A DNA stretch of 64,000 bases, taken from the NCBI RefSeq assembly GCF_035917455.1, contig NZ_CP109078.1, positions 3,596,001 to 3,660,000 of the forward strand, read 5' to 3'. This DNA comes from Micromonospora sp. NBC_01796 (GTDB taxonomy: Bacteria; Actinomycetota; Actinomycetes; Mycobacteriales; Micromonosporaceae). The position numbers were made by a program, and so were the translations under genes. Position 1 is the stretch's first letter; every line of letters starts with the position of its first letter. Shown piece after piece: positions 56,571 to 64,000 of the stretch. Below the pieces are notes generated by a model, which had not been told where the DNA came from, did no database searches, and saw nothing but the letters and a program-made list of their open reading frames with translations.

Positions 56571-57203
56571 CTACTGCGCCAGGACCGTGATGGCGAAGCG
56601 GGTGCCGTCGGGCAGGGCGATCGCCCGATGTGCCTCCCCGGGCGGCAGGGCCAGATAGAGAGCGGTCGGTCCGTCCATCGTCGGGTCGGCGGTGAGCACG
56701 CCCAGGACCAGGGCGCGGGCGGCGACGAGGGCCGGTCCGGTCGATCGGCCACCGGCGCCGGTGGCGAGCAGGTCGACCCGGGTCCCGGGTCGTACGACGG
56801 CGAGTGCGGCCGGCTCGGCCAGCCGGATCGGCACCCCGACCGTGCCCGCCGGCAGCGGCAACGCCGCCCCGGCCGGCGAGCGTGGATCATCCGGCGATCG
56901 CGGACCGTCCGGAGTCCCCGGATCAGCCGGTGACCGTGGATCGCTAGGTGACCGTGGATCGCCCGGTGGTCGGGGACCGGCCGGCGAGGAACCGGACAGG
57001 TCCGGGGGTGCCGCGTCGGGTCCGGTTGCGGCGGCCTCGGGGCAGGACGGTTGCGGCTCGCGGGCATAGACCACCCCGGCGGCGAGGGTCAGCAGCAGCG
57101 CGGCCAGGGCGAGGCGGAGTGCCGTACCGCGGCGGGGCAGGGTCGGCCAGCGGGACGGGGCCAGCGACGGCGGTCGCCGTACCGGTCGGGATGGGGTCGC
57201 CAT
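56571..57203 (-). CDS. SAF domain-containing protein (CpaB/RcpC-like)
   Basis: A 210-residue membrane-anchored protein. A basic N-terminus and one helix (about 30-47, LRLALAALLLTLAAGVVYA) precede a repetitive linker (50-110, GDPRSPSDPRSPADPGTP-type) and a C-terminal SAF/RcpC domain (LPAGTVGVPIRLAEPAALAVV, RPGTRVDLLATG, VVAARALVLGVL-like ARALVLGVLTAD, DGTRFAITVL). RcpC/CpaB domains occur in Flp pilus assembly, but no tad genes are in this window. The ATG at 57203 opens MATPSRPVRRPP. Confidence 0.8.
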   Translation of the reverse strand: MATPSRPVRRPPSLAPSRWPTLPRRGTALRLALAALLLTLAAGVVYAREPQPSCPEAAATGPDAAPPDLSGSSPAGPRPPGDPRSPSDPRSPADPGTPDGPRSPDDPRSPAGAALPLPAGTVGVPIRLAEPAALAVVRPGTRVDLLATGAGGRSTGPALVAARALVLGVLTADPTMDGPTALYLALPPGEAHRAIALPDGTRFAITVLAQ

Positions 57204-57272
57204 CGGTGGGTGCCTCCCGTTCGACCGGGCGTCCGGTGCGGGCGCACTCCGGTGGCAGGAGGCTAGGCGTAC

Positions 57273-57302
57273 GGAAACCGGGCGCGCAGGCGCCCGGTTT
57301 CC
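57273..57302 (-). terminator. Terminator downstream of fmdB
   Basis: A perfect 13-bp stem GGAAACCGGGCGC/GCGCCCGGTTTCC with a GCAG tetraloop lies 55 bp beyond the FmdB stop in the minus direction. Confidence 0.8.
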
Positions 57303-57356
57303 CCTGTGGATAACTCGACGTGCTGTGGACAACCCCGGTGTCGGGTTGTGGATCTG

Positions 57357-57773
57357 TTATGCGGCGCTGCTGGACGAGGAGCTGCCGGAGCTGCCCGAGC
57401 TGCTCGTTCCCGCCGTCGACTTCGACGTGCTGCCGGACCCGTTGCTTCCGCCGCCCGAGCCGTTGCCGGACCCGCCGTTGCTCGAAGACGAGCTGCCGGA
57501 CGAGGTCGAGCCGGACCCGGTCGAGGACTCCGACTTGGCCGAGGACTCGGACTTGGCCGGGGCGGCGCTGCCACCGGGGACCGTGTCAGAACCGGCCGAC
57601 CGGGAGTCGGTGCGGTAGAAGCCCGAACCCTTGAAGACGATGCCGACCGAGTTGAACACCTTGCGCAGCCGCCCCTCGCAGGCCGGGCACTCGGTCAGCG
57701 GCGCGTCGGTGAACGACTGCACCGCCTCGAGCTGGTGGCCGCACGCGGTGCAGGCGTACTGGTACGTGGGCAC
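57357..57773 (-). CDS. FmdB family zinc-ribbon protein
   Basis: A 138-residue protein. The conserved FmdB/Rv0991c-type zinc ribbon is PTYQYACTACGHQLEAVQSF with CPACEGRLRKVFNSVGIVFKG (two CxxC pairs, residues 8-11 and 31-34 approximately). After GSGFYRTDSR the C-terminal ~70 residues are a Ser/Gly/Ala-rich low-complexity tail (GSGSTSSGSSSSSNGG). The GTG at 57773 with GGAGGAG gives the conserved start. Rv0991c is a redox-regulated chaperone-like protein according to published work. Its position next to 5-formyl-THF cyclo-ligase is conserved. Confidence 0.88.
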   Translation of the reverse strand: MPTYQYACTACGHQLEAVQSFTDAPLTECPACEGRLRKVFNSVGIVFKGSGFYRTDSRSAGSDTVPGGSAAPAKSESSAKSESSTGSGSTSSGSSSSSNGGSGNGSGGGSNGSGSTSKSTAGTSSSGSSGSSSSSSAA

Positions 57774-57914
57774 GGACTCCTCCGGATCTTGCTTTTCGTT
57801 TGGCACTCGTCGTATTCGAGTGCCAATGGTGCGTCATCGGACCCATTCTCGTCCACCCGACGTGTCCGGCGTGACGCCCGCCCCGATCGGCCGGGCCGGA
57901 CGGACCCGTCCGAC

Positions 57915-58616
57915 TCAGCCGGGAGAGAGCAGACGGAACCCGTCCGACGGGGTGATCACGGCCCGTACCGGGCGGTCGTGGGGCTGGGCCGGCACCCGGT
58001 CGACCAGTTCGCCGTCGTGCAGCAGGGCCACGGTCAGCACGCCGGGCGCCACCCGTGCCAGCGCCCGGTCGTACGAGCCGCCGCCCCGGCCCAGCCGGAT
58101 GCCGCGCCGGTCGACCGCCAGCGCCGGCACGATCACCAGGTCGGCGGCGCCGATCGCGTCGGTACCCCACCGCGCCCCGGACGGCTCGCGCAGCCCCCGG
58201 CCGGCGGCCACCAGCGTCCCGCCGTCCGCCCCGGAGCCCGCGTACCGGGCCCAGTCGAGGTCCAGGTCGGCCCGGAGCACCGGCAGCAGCAGCTCACCCC
58301 GCCGGTCGAGCCCTTCCGTGGCGGCTGCGGCGGGGTGAGCGGCGGGAGCGGCTGGAGCGGGCGCGGCGAGCGCTTCGAGCAGCCGGTCGGGCAGGTCCGG
58401 GCCGCCGGGTTCGGAGCCGACCGGCACGTACGCGGTGACCCGGCGCGGCGCGGTGCGGCGTACCAGGTGGGTCAGCTCGGCCTGGACGAGCGCGGCGGCG
58501 GCGACCCGGTCCGGGGCCGGCAGCGCCCGGCGGCGGGCGAGCAGGACGGCCCGGAGAGCGACCTTCTCCCCGTGCGTCCCATCAGTCACTTCCGCTTCAT
58601 CCGGAAAATCCGGCAC
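57915..58616 (-). CDS. 5-formyltetrahydrofolate cyclo-ligase
   Basis: A 233-residue enzyme that uses ATP to turn 5-formyl-THF into 5,10-methenyl-THF. The conserved blocks are VALRAVLLARRRALP (basic N-terminal helix), VTAYVPVGSEPG, and the ATP-binding end ALAVDRRGIRLGRGGGSYDRAL. An Ala/Pro-rich insert (about 85-105) is typical of high-GC loci. The GTG at 58616 has an AGGAG SD at 6 nt; GTG 58589 is an alternative nine codons in. It is divergent from the diguanylate cyclase gene. Confidence 0.9.
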   Translation of the reverse strand: MPDFPDEAEVTDGTHGEKVALRAVLLARRRALPAPDRVAAAALVQAELTHLVRRTAPRRVTAYVPVGSEPGGPDLPDRLLEALAAPAPAAPAAHPAAAATEGLDRRGELLLPVLRADLDLDWARYAGSGADGGTLVAAGRGLREPSGARWGTDAIGAADLVIVPALAVDRRGIRLGRGGGSYDRALARVAPGVLTVALLHDGELVDRVPAQPHDRPVRAVITPSDGFRLLSPG

Positions 58617-58701
58617 GTAACACTCCTGCGGTAACTCCAGTTGCCTATGTCGGGCTGTCTCAGCATCCCAGCAACGAACGCGGAACTTCCCGGGGGAAAA
58701 A

Positions 58702-60894
58702 GTGACGCTGCGTGGACGGCTGACCACCGCCTTCCTCGCCGTCGTGCTCGGCCCGGTCCTGCTCGGCGCGTTTTTCGCCGGCGGGACCGTCGCCGTGGTC
58801 AACGACCATCGGTCCCGGGAGCGGCTCGACCTCGCCGCCACCACCGTCCGGACCTCGGTCAGTGCCCTCTGCCAGCAGCTCTACGCGGCGGCCGACGCCG
58901 TCGCGGTGGCCGGCGACCCGGCCGGCCGGGTCGCCACCGCCCGCCAGGTGATCGCCCGGGGTCTCGCCGGCGCGATCCGGGTCACCGACGCGACCGGCGG
59001 CACCACCCTGGTCACCCCGGCCGCGCCGCCCGCGCCGTGGGCGGACTGCGCCGGCGGCTACCCGGTCAGCGCCCCGGTCCAGGCCCTGGCGGTACGGGTG
59101 GAGCTGCGCGACCCGGCCGGCGCTCCGATCGGCACGGTCTCGGCGGCCCAGCAACTCGACCCCGGATTCGTCTCCCGACTCGCGGCGGCCACCGGCACCG
59201 AAGTCACCCTCTGCCGGGGCGAGCCCGCCCCGGGGACCGCCATGCAGAGCACCGAGCCGAGGGCGAGCCGGGACGCGGTCCTGGTCGCCGCCAGAGGGCT
59301 GGACGGGGACGCGGTCGGTGAGACCGACGCCGGGAGGTACGTGCGGCGGGTCGGCCCGTCCCCCGGCCAGCCGCTGCCGCTGGTGCTCTCCGTACCGCCC
59401 AACCCGCCGCAGGGGATCTACGCCATCCTCGCCGGGGCGGTGCTCCTCGCCGGGCTGCTCGCCGTACTGGCGGCCTGGCGGCTGGCCCGCTCGACCACCC
59501 GCCCGCTGACCGAGTTGGCGTCCGCCGTCGACCGGGTCGCGGACGGGGACCTGACCGCCCGGGTGCCGGTGAACCGGCCGGACGAGGTCGGTCGGCTCGC
59601 CCGGACCTTCAACCGGATGACCCGCGAGACCCAGTCCTACGTACACGCCCTGACCACCAGCCGGGACCAGCTCCGGGGCCACCTCGCGCTGCTCGGCGAC
59701 ACCCTGGCCAGCACCCACGACCTGAACCGGATCCTCCAGGTCATCCTCCAGACCGCGCTGGTCGCCACCGGGGCGCGGGCCGGTCTGCTGCTCCTGCTCG
59801 ACCCGGACAACGGCACCCTGGTCGGCCAGTGCGCCGAGGGGCTGGACGGTCTGCCGGGAGCGGATCCGGGCGCGGTACGAGTGCCGCTCGGGTACGGCGT
59901 ACTCGGCACGGTCGCCGCCACCGGGGAGCCGCTGCGCGGCCGGATCGACCGGGACGGCCCACCCCGTTCCGGGTACGAGCCGAACTGCCGGACGTACGTG
60001 GCGGTGCCGTTCGCCGCACCCGGCTCGGCCGGTCCGCCGCCGCACCCGGCCGACCCGCTCAACCCGCCCCCGGCCGCCGCCACCGTCGGCGTGCTGGTCC
60101 TCTACGACCGGCACGGCTCCGACGACTTCGACGACACCGACCTGGTCACCCTGCGCAGCTTCGCCTGCCACGCGGCTGTGGCGGTGGACAACGTACGGGT
60201 GCACGAGGAGGCGCAGCGGCTGTCGCTGACCGATCCGCTGACCGGGCTGTGGAACTACCGCTACCTGAAGGAGTCGGTGCGGCGGGAGGTCGAGCGGGCC
60301 AGCCGGTTCGGCCGCATGATCAGCCTCCTGGTGCTGGACCTGGACCGCTTCAAGGAGGTCAACGACACGTACGGGCACGCGGCCGGGGACGTGGTGCTGA
60401 CCGAGTTCGCCCGGCGGATCCGGGGGGTGATCCGTGAGGTCGACCTCGCGTTCCGGCAGGGCGGGGAGGAGTTCGTACTGCTGCTGCCGGAGACCGACGC
60501 GCGCGGGGCGGTCACCGTCGCCGAGCGGCTCGGCGCGGCGGTCCGGGACACACCGATCGCGATCCCCGCACCACCGGGATCGGTGTCGGTGGCCCCCAGG
60601 GCGCTCGTTCCGGTCACCGTATCCATCGGCATCGCCGTCTATCCGCACCACGCCACCACCGCCGCCCGGATGCTCGACGCCGCCGACGACGCGCTGTACG
60701 CGGCGAAGGCGGGCGGGCGGGACACCCACCGGGTGGCGGTGGCCGGCGACCACCCGGTGGTCCAGGAGATGCCCGTGCCGGCCGGAGCGGCGACGCCGGA
60801 CGACGGACTGCCCCGGGCGGGCGGGCACCCCGGTCCGGCCGGTGGCGGCGCGTCTTCCGGGCCACACCCGCCGCGCCAGGGCCGTGGCCGATAG
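58702..60894 (+). CDS. Membrane diguanylate cyclase: HAMP-GAF-GGDEF
   Basis: A 730-residue sensor that makes c-di-GMP. Order: signal-anchor helix (about 8-30); an extracytoplasmic sensor domain (35-230); a second helix (about 235-257); HAMP (258-310, RSTTRPLTELASAVDRVADG); GAF (about 345-495); and GGDEF (about 510-690, LTDPLTGLWNYRYLKESVRR). The active site is GGEEF (587-591) and an RxxD inhibitory site REVD (578-581) lies 5 residues upstream, so the enzyme should be active and product-inhibited. The C-terminus is disordered. The next gene is galU, whose -10 element overlaps this stop codon. Confidence 0.93.
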   Translation: MTLRGRLTTAFLAVVLGPVLLGAFFAGGTVAVVNDHRSRERLDLAATTVRTSVSALCQQLYAAADAVAVAGDPAGRVATARQVIARGLAGAIRVTDATGGTTLVTPAAPPAPWADCAGGYPVSAPVQALAVRVELRDPAGAPIGTVSAAQQLDPGFVSRLAAATGTEVTLCRGEPAPGTAMQSTEPRASRDAVLVAARGLDGDAVGETDAGRYVRRVGPSPGQPLPLVLSVPPNPPQGIYAILAGAVLLAGLLAVLAAWRLARSTTRPLTELASAVDRVADGDLTARVPVNRPDEVGRLARTFNRMTRETQSYVHALTTSRDQLRGHLALLGDTLASTHDLNRILQVILQTALVATGARAGLLLLLDPDNGTLVGQCAEGLDGLPGADPGAVRVPLGYGVLGTVAATGEPLRGRIDRDGPPRSGYEPNCRTYVAVPFAAPGSAGPPPHPADPLNPPPAAATVGVLVLYDRHGSDDFDDTDLVTLRSFACHAAVAVDNVRVHEEAQRLSLTDPLTGLWNYRYLKESVRREVERASRFGRMISLLVLDLDRFKEVNDTYGHAAGDVVLTEFARRIRGVIREVDLAFRQGGEEFVLLLPETDARGAVTVAERLGAAVRDTPIAIPAPPGSVSVAPRALVPVTVSIGIAVYPHHATTAARMLDAADDALYAAKAGGRDTHRVAVAGDHPVVQEMPVPAGAATPDDGLPRAGGHPGPAGGGASSGPHPPRQGRGR

Positions 60895-60897
60895 TCT
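60892..60897 (+). promoter_or_regulatory. Leaderless -10 element of galU (TAGTCT)
   Basis: TAGTCT ends 6 nt before the galU ATG, and its first three bases are the stop codon of the diguanylate cyclase gene. No SD is present. Confidence 0.6.
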
Positions 60898-60903
60898 CGC
60901 GGC

Positions 60904-61866
60904 ATGTCGGAGCACTCAGCGTCCCCAGGAACGACCTCCAGCGCGACCCCCGGACGGGCCGTCAAAGCGGTGATCCCCGCGGCCGGACTGGCTACCCGGT
61001 TCCTGCCCGCCACCAAGGCGGTGCCCAAGGAACTGCTGCCGGTGGTGGACCGACCGGTCCTGCAGTACATCGTCGAGGAGGCCGCCGCGGCCGGAATCCG
61101 TGACGTCCTGCTGGTCACCGGCCGGGGCAAGACCTCCATGGTGGACCACTTCGACCGCTCGCCGTCACTGGAGGCGCACCTGGAGAAGAAGGGCGACCAG
61201 AAGCGGCTCGAAGCGGTACGCAGGCCGAGCGAGCTGGTCGAGATCTTCACCTCCCGCCAGCACGAGCCGCTCGGGCTCGGCCACGCGGTCGGGTGTGCCG
61301 AGTCGCACGTGGGGACCGAGGAGCCGTTCGCGGTGATGCTCGGCGACGAGTTCGTGGACCTGTCCGAGCCGCTGCTGCCGGCCATGCTCGACCTGCAGGC
61401 CCGGACCAACGGCATCGTGCTGGCCTTCATGGAGGTCAGCCCCGAGGAGACCAAGCGGTACGGCATCGCCTCGGTCGCGCCGGCCGAGGAGGGGCTGACC
61501 GACCTCGGCGAGGTGGTCCGGGTGACCGGCCTGGTGGAGAAGCCGGCACCGGAGGACGCCCCGAGCAATCTCGCCGTACTCGGCCGGTACATCCTGCCGG
61601 GCAAGATCTTCGAGGCGATCCGGCGTACCGGGCCGGGCAGCGGCGGTGAGATCCAGCTCACCGACGCCATGGCGACGCTGCTGGAGGAGGGGACGCCGGT
61701 GCACGCCATCGTCTACCGGGGCACCCGGTTCGACACCGGCATGCCGCTGGGCTACCTCCAGGCGGTGGTGCAGCTCGCCAGCCAGCGCGACGACCTGGGC
61801 CAGGAGTTCCGGCAGTGGCTGGCCGACTTCGTCAACTCGGATGCGTTCGGCGGGCGCAATACATGA
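60904..61866 (+). CDS. galU: UTP--glucose-1-phosphate uridylyltransferase
   Basis: A 320-residue enzyme that makes UDP-glucose from UTP and glucose-1-phosphate, feeding envelope polysaccharides and trehalose. It has the nucleotidyltransferase start AAGLATRFLPATKAVPKELL (about residues 25-44), VVDRPVLQYIVEEAAAAGI, VMLGDEFVDLSEPLL (metal Asp), GLVEKPAPEDAPSNLAVLGRY and DTGMPLGYLQAVV. The start codon is leaderless and its stop overlaps moeA by 4 bp (ATGA). The order galU-moeA-rimJ-like matches Rv0993-Rv0995. Confidence 0.95.
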   Translation: MSEHSASPGTTSSATPGRAVKAVIPAAGLATRFLPATKAVPKELLPVVDRPVLQYIVEEAAAAGIRDVLLVTGRGKTSMVDHFDRSPSLEAHLEKKGDQKRLEAVRRPSELVEIFTSRQHEPLGLGHAVGCAESHVGTEEPFAVMLGDEFVDLSEPLLPAMLDLQARTNGIVLAFMEVSPEETKRYGIASVAPAEEGLTDLGEVVRVTGLVEKPAPEDAPSNLAVLGRYILPGKIFEAIRRTGPGSGGEIQLTDAMATLLEEGTPVHAIVYRGTRFDTGMPLGYLQAVVQLASQRDDLGQEFRQWLADFVNSDAFGGRNT

Positions 61867-63194
61867 CAGCCACGGCCGATGCCGAGGCGGCCGCTAACGA
61901 GCTGACGCCGCTCGCCGACTACCTGGGCAGCACGCTGCGCAGGTTGCGAGCGCTGCCTCCGCTCGACCTCGACCTGACCCAGGCGTACGGGAACGTCCTC
62001 GCCGAGGACGTTCTCGCGCCGCACGCGTACCCGGCGTTCGACCAGGCGGCGATCGACGGGTACGCGGCCCGCTGGGAGGACCTCGCCGGTGCCGGTCGGG
62101 GCGGTGGCTTCATCCCGCCCGGCACCAGCGCGCCCGGTCGTCCCCGCCCCGGCGACACCCGACCGGTCCGGCTCAACGTCGTCGGTGACCTGGGGGCGGC
62201 GAGCTGGCGCCCGGTCCGGCTCACCCCCGGCTCCTGCTTCTCGGTGGCGGCCGGGTCCCCGCTGCCGATCGGCGCCGACGTCGTCGTACCCGTGGAGTGG
62301 ACCGACCAGGGCATGGCCGCGGTGGAGATCTTCCGGGTGCCGAAACGCGGGTACGGGCTGCGCCGCGTCGGCGAGGAACTGCCGGCCGGCGCACTGCTCG
62401 CCCGCTCCGGCACGTACGTCTCGCCCGCGCTCGTCGCCGTCTTCGCCGCGACCGGTATCGGGCACGTGGTGGTCCGCCCCAGCCCCCGGGTGGTGATCGT
62501 GGCGACCGGTGACGAACTGGTCGAGGTGGGCCGACCCAGCCAGCCCGGCCAGGTCGTCGACACGAACTCGCACGCCCTGACCGCCGCCGCGGCCGAGGTC
62601 GGCGCGCTCGCGTACCGGGTCGGGATCTGCGACGACGACCCGGAGGGGCTGCGCGGGCTACTCGAGGACCAGACCCTGCGGGCCGACCTGATCATCACCA
62701 CCGGTGGCACCGGCACCGGCCCCGGCGACATGGTCCGGCGCATCCTGTCCCGCCGGGACGCCGGCCGGGCCGGGCCGGTGACCTTCACCGAGGTGGCCCT
62801 GTACCCCGGTAGTGCGCTCGGATTCGGTACGGTCGGTGCCGAGGAGGTTCCGGTGGTCTGTCTGCCCGGTGAACCCGGTGCCGCGTTGATCGGCTTCGAG
62901 ATGTTGGCCCGCCCGGCGATCCAGTTGCTCGCCGGGGCCGAGCCCGTGTTCCGGCCGAGCGTTCGCGCGCACCTGTTGGAGACCGTGTCGTCCCCCGGTG
63001 GGCTGCGGGAGTTCCGCCCCGCCCACGTCGCCGAGCGGCGCGGCGGCGGTTACACGGTCCAACCGCTGCGCGGCGGGCCGCACACCCTGGCCGGACTGGC
63101 CGAGGCGAACGGCCTGCTGGTGCTCGGGGAGCGCGTGACCACGGCGGCGGCCGGTTCCACGGTGGACGTCCTGCTGCTGGACCGGCGCCGATGA
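61863..63194 (+). CDS. moeA: Molybdopterin molybdotransferase
   Basis: A 443-residue enzyme of molybdenum cofactor assembly that inserts molybdate into adenylylated molybdopterin. Domain signatures: AYPAFDQAAIDGYAARWEDL (the MoeA substrate loop, where a Ser-Ala-Met-Asp-Gly-like segment reads QAAIDGYA), RVGEELPAGALLARSGTYV and VVIVATGDELVEVGRPSQPG, then TTGGTGTGPGDMVRRIL and VCLPGEPGAALIGFEML. The ATG overlaps the galU stop by 4 bp and its own stop overlaps the GNAT gene by 4 bp, giving a three-gene coupled unit. Confidence 0.93.
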   Translation: MTATADAEAAANELTPLADYLGSTLRRLRALPPLDLDLTQAYGNVLAEDVLAPHAYPAFDQAAIDGYAARWEDLAGAGRGGGFIPPGTSAPGRPRPGDTRPVRLNVVGDLGAASWRPVRLTPGSCFSVAAGSPLPIGADVVVPVEWTDQGMAAVEIFRVPKRGYGLRRVGEELPAGALLARSGTYVSPALVAVFAATGIGHVVVRPSPRVVIVATGDELVEVGRPSQPGQVVDTNSHALTAAAAEVGALAYRVGICDDDPEGLRGLLEDQTLRADLIITTGGTGTGPGDMVRRILSRRDAGRAGPVTFTEVALYPGSALGFGTVGAEEVPVVCLPGEPGAALIGFEMLARPAIQLLAGAEPVFRPSVRAHLLETVSSPGGLREFRPAHVAERRGGGYTVQPLRGGPHTLAGLAEANGLLVLGERVTTAAAGSTVDVLLLDRRR

Positions 63195-63832
63195 GCCTGA
63201 TCGGGACACCGGGCTGGCCGGTCGCGCTCGCCGACGGTCCGGTGCTGCTGCGGCCGTACAAGCGCGGGGACGCGGCCTCCTGGTCCGAGGTGCGTCGGGC
63301 GAACCAGGCGTGGCTGGCCCCCTGGGAGACCGCTCCGCAGGGCGGCTGGGACGAACTCAACTCCCCGGTCGCGTTCCGGTACGTCTACCGGGACCAGCGC
63401 CGGTCCAGCCGTCGGGGCGAGAGCATGCCGTTCGCGGTCTGCCTGCGCGAGAACGGGCGGGAGCGCCTGGTCGGGCACATCAACCTGGGCAACATCGTCC
63501 GCCGGGCGTTCTGTTCGGCGTACGTCGGCTACTGGGTGGACGCGCGGGTGGCCGGGCGCGGGGTGATCCCGACCGCGTTGGCGCTCGTCACCGACCACGC
63601 CTTCGGCCCCGGTGGACTGCACCGGATCGAGGTCAACATCCGCCCGGAGAACGGCCCGTCCCGCCGGGTGGTGGAGAAGCTCGGCTTCCGCGAGGAGTCG
63701 TACCACCCCCGTTACATGCACATCGACGGCGCCTGGCGCGACCACATCGGATACGCGATGACCAGCGAGGAAGTCGCCGCCGAGGGTGGTCTGCTGGCCC
63801 GGTGGCACCGGATCCGTACCGTCACATCTTGA
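63191..63832 (+). CDS. GNAT N-acetyltransferase, RimJ-like
   Basis: A 213-residue acetyltransferase. The fold shows VLLRPYKRGDAASWSEVRRAN at the N-terminus, the acetyl-CoA binding motif A YVGYWVDARVAGRGVIPTAL (with R-x-x-G-R-G), and HRIEVNIRPENGPSRRVVEKLGF, which is characteristic of RimJ/RimL-type enzymes that acetylate ribosomal proteins or small amines. It overlaps moeA by 4 bp. The same gene order, galU-moeA-rimJ, occurs in mycobacteria. Confidence 0.9.
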   Translation: MSLIGTPGWPVALADGPVLLRPYKRGDAASWSEVRRANQAWLAPWETAPQGGWDELNSPVAFRYVYRDQRRSSRRGESMPFAVCLRENGRERLVGHINLGNIVRRAFCSAYVGYWVDARVAGRGVIPTALALVTDHAFGPGGLHRIEVNIRPENGPSRRVVEKLGFREESYHPRYMHIDGAWRDHIGYAMTSEEVAAEGGLLARWHRIRTVTS

Positions 63833-64000
63833 TCATTGTTGCTGCTGGTAGTCGGCGCGGCGCACGGTGATCCTGGTGCACCGCCCGTAACCTGAAGTAA
63901 CTGGATGTGTGGTAACCGTCCGGCGGTCGTAGCGACCCTGCCAGCTCGGCGGGTGTCCCGACGGCCGGCGGGGTTACCCGACGTGGGTGACGGGAGGGGT
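63833..64000. other. Intergenic region at the right edge
   Basis: The last 168 bp hold no gene that I can see. GGTAACC at 63911 and GGGGTTACCC further on are complementary over 6 bp. The next gene presumably starts beyond the window. Confidence 0.4.

Noticed and set aside
58660-60915. Minus-strand open frame of 751 codons opposite the GGDEF gene
   Set aside because: It is a shadow frame of a clear diguanylate cyclase.
1-64000. CRISPR arrays, tRNA/rRNA genes, insertion sequences, prophage or a PKS/NRPS cluster
   Set aside because: I found no spaced direct repeats, tRNA-like cloverleafs, transposases, integrases or modular synthase domains anywhere in the window.

Overview
This is a high-GC actinobacterial chromosome segment (GTG starts are common, third codon positions are almost all G or C). 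The gene content points to Micromonosporaceae or a close relative: DivIVA and DUF3117 proteins, a SigE-family ECF sigma factor, many proline-rich membrane proteins with C-terminal membrane segments, and two gene blocks that, from memory, keep the order of Mycobacterium tuberculosis. I recognise 65 protein genes and no RNA genes, CRISPR arrays, insertion sequences or secondary-metabolite synthases. The genus assignment is inference.

Layout. 1-2.8 kb: 2-oxoacid:ferredoxin oxidoreductase korAB (korB cut by the window edge). 3-5.3 kb: a membrane-anchored surface protein, a small HTH protein with a clear operator, and a lone nuoA. 5.4-19.8 kb: a conserved housekeeping block (folP2, DivIVA protein, SRPBCC protein, tag, paaX with an enoyl-CoA hydratase, DUF3117, pepA, an MBL hydrolase, O-methyltransferase, htrA, tatB, mrp, DUF1003, PRC/MgtE-N/CBS protein) matching the Rv1207-Rv1232c order, but lacking gpgS and the sigE/rseA pair where they would be expected. 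19.8-34.5 kb: accessory genes, including phzF, a large secreted GH92 alpha-mannosidase, a HAD phosphatase, an EamA exporter, a KimA-like potassium permease, a beta-helix surface protein and a CitE-like lyase. 34.5-46 kb: two DUF4190 proteins around an SDR, a TetR gene with a 28-bp palindromic operator, a radical SAM protein, and a LacI gene divergent from a Gfo/Idh dehydrogenase and a sugar isomerase-like gene, then DCC, thioredoxin and a SPOUT methyltransferase. 46-50.6 kb: a 52-residue membrane protein, a PH-domain protein, and an ECF sigma gene followed by two related single-pass membrane proteins. 50.6-57.8 kb: PHP phosphoesterase, MarC, a RecB-like nuclease, MpaB-like oxygenase, Fur, DUF2231, proline-rich membrane proteins, SAF and FmdB proteins. 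57.9-63.8 kb: 5-formyl-THF cyclo-ligase, a diguanylate cyclase, galU, moeA and a GNAT acetyltransferase, matching Rv0992c-Rv0995 with the cyclase inserted.

The most unusual observations are: a LacI gene whose ligand-binding core uses a completely different codon set from its own DNA-binding domain and C-terminus, suggesting a recombinational domain swap; a 92-bp near-perfect palindrome between tatB and mrp; a nested AT-rich inverted repeat at 20.77 kb; a sigma factor with two candidate membrane sensors in place of a zinc-finger anti-sigma factor; a GH92 enzyme with a C-terminal GPV-repeat module and a LacI-like operator; an orphan sugar-operator-like site in a 605-bp gene-free stretch; and a recurring leaderless promoter pattern (TANNCT or TACCGT 6-8 nt before the start codon).
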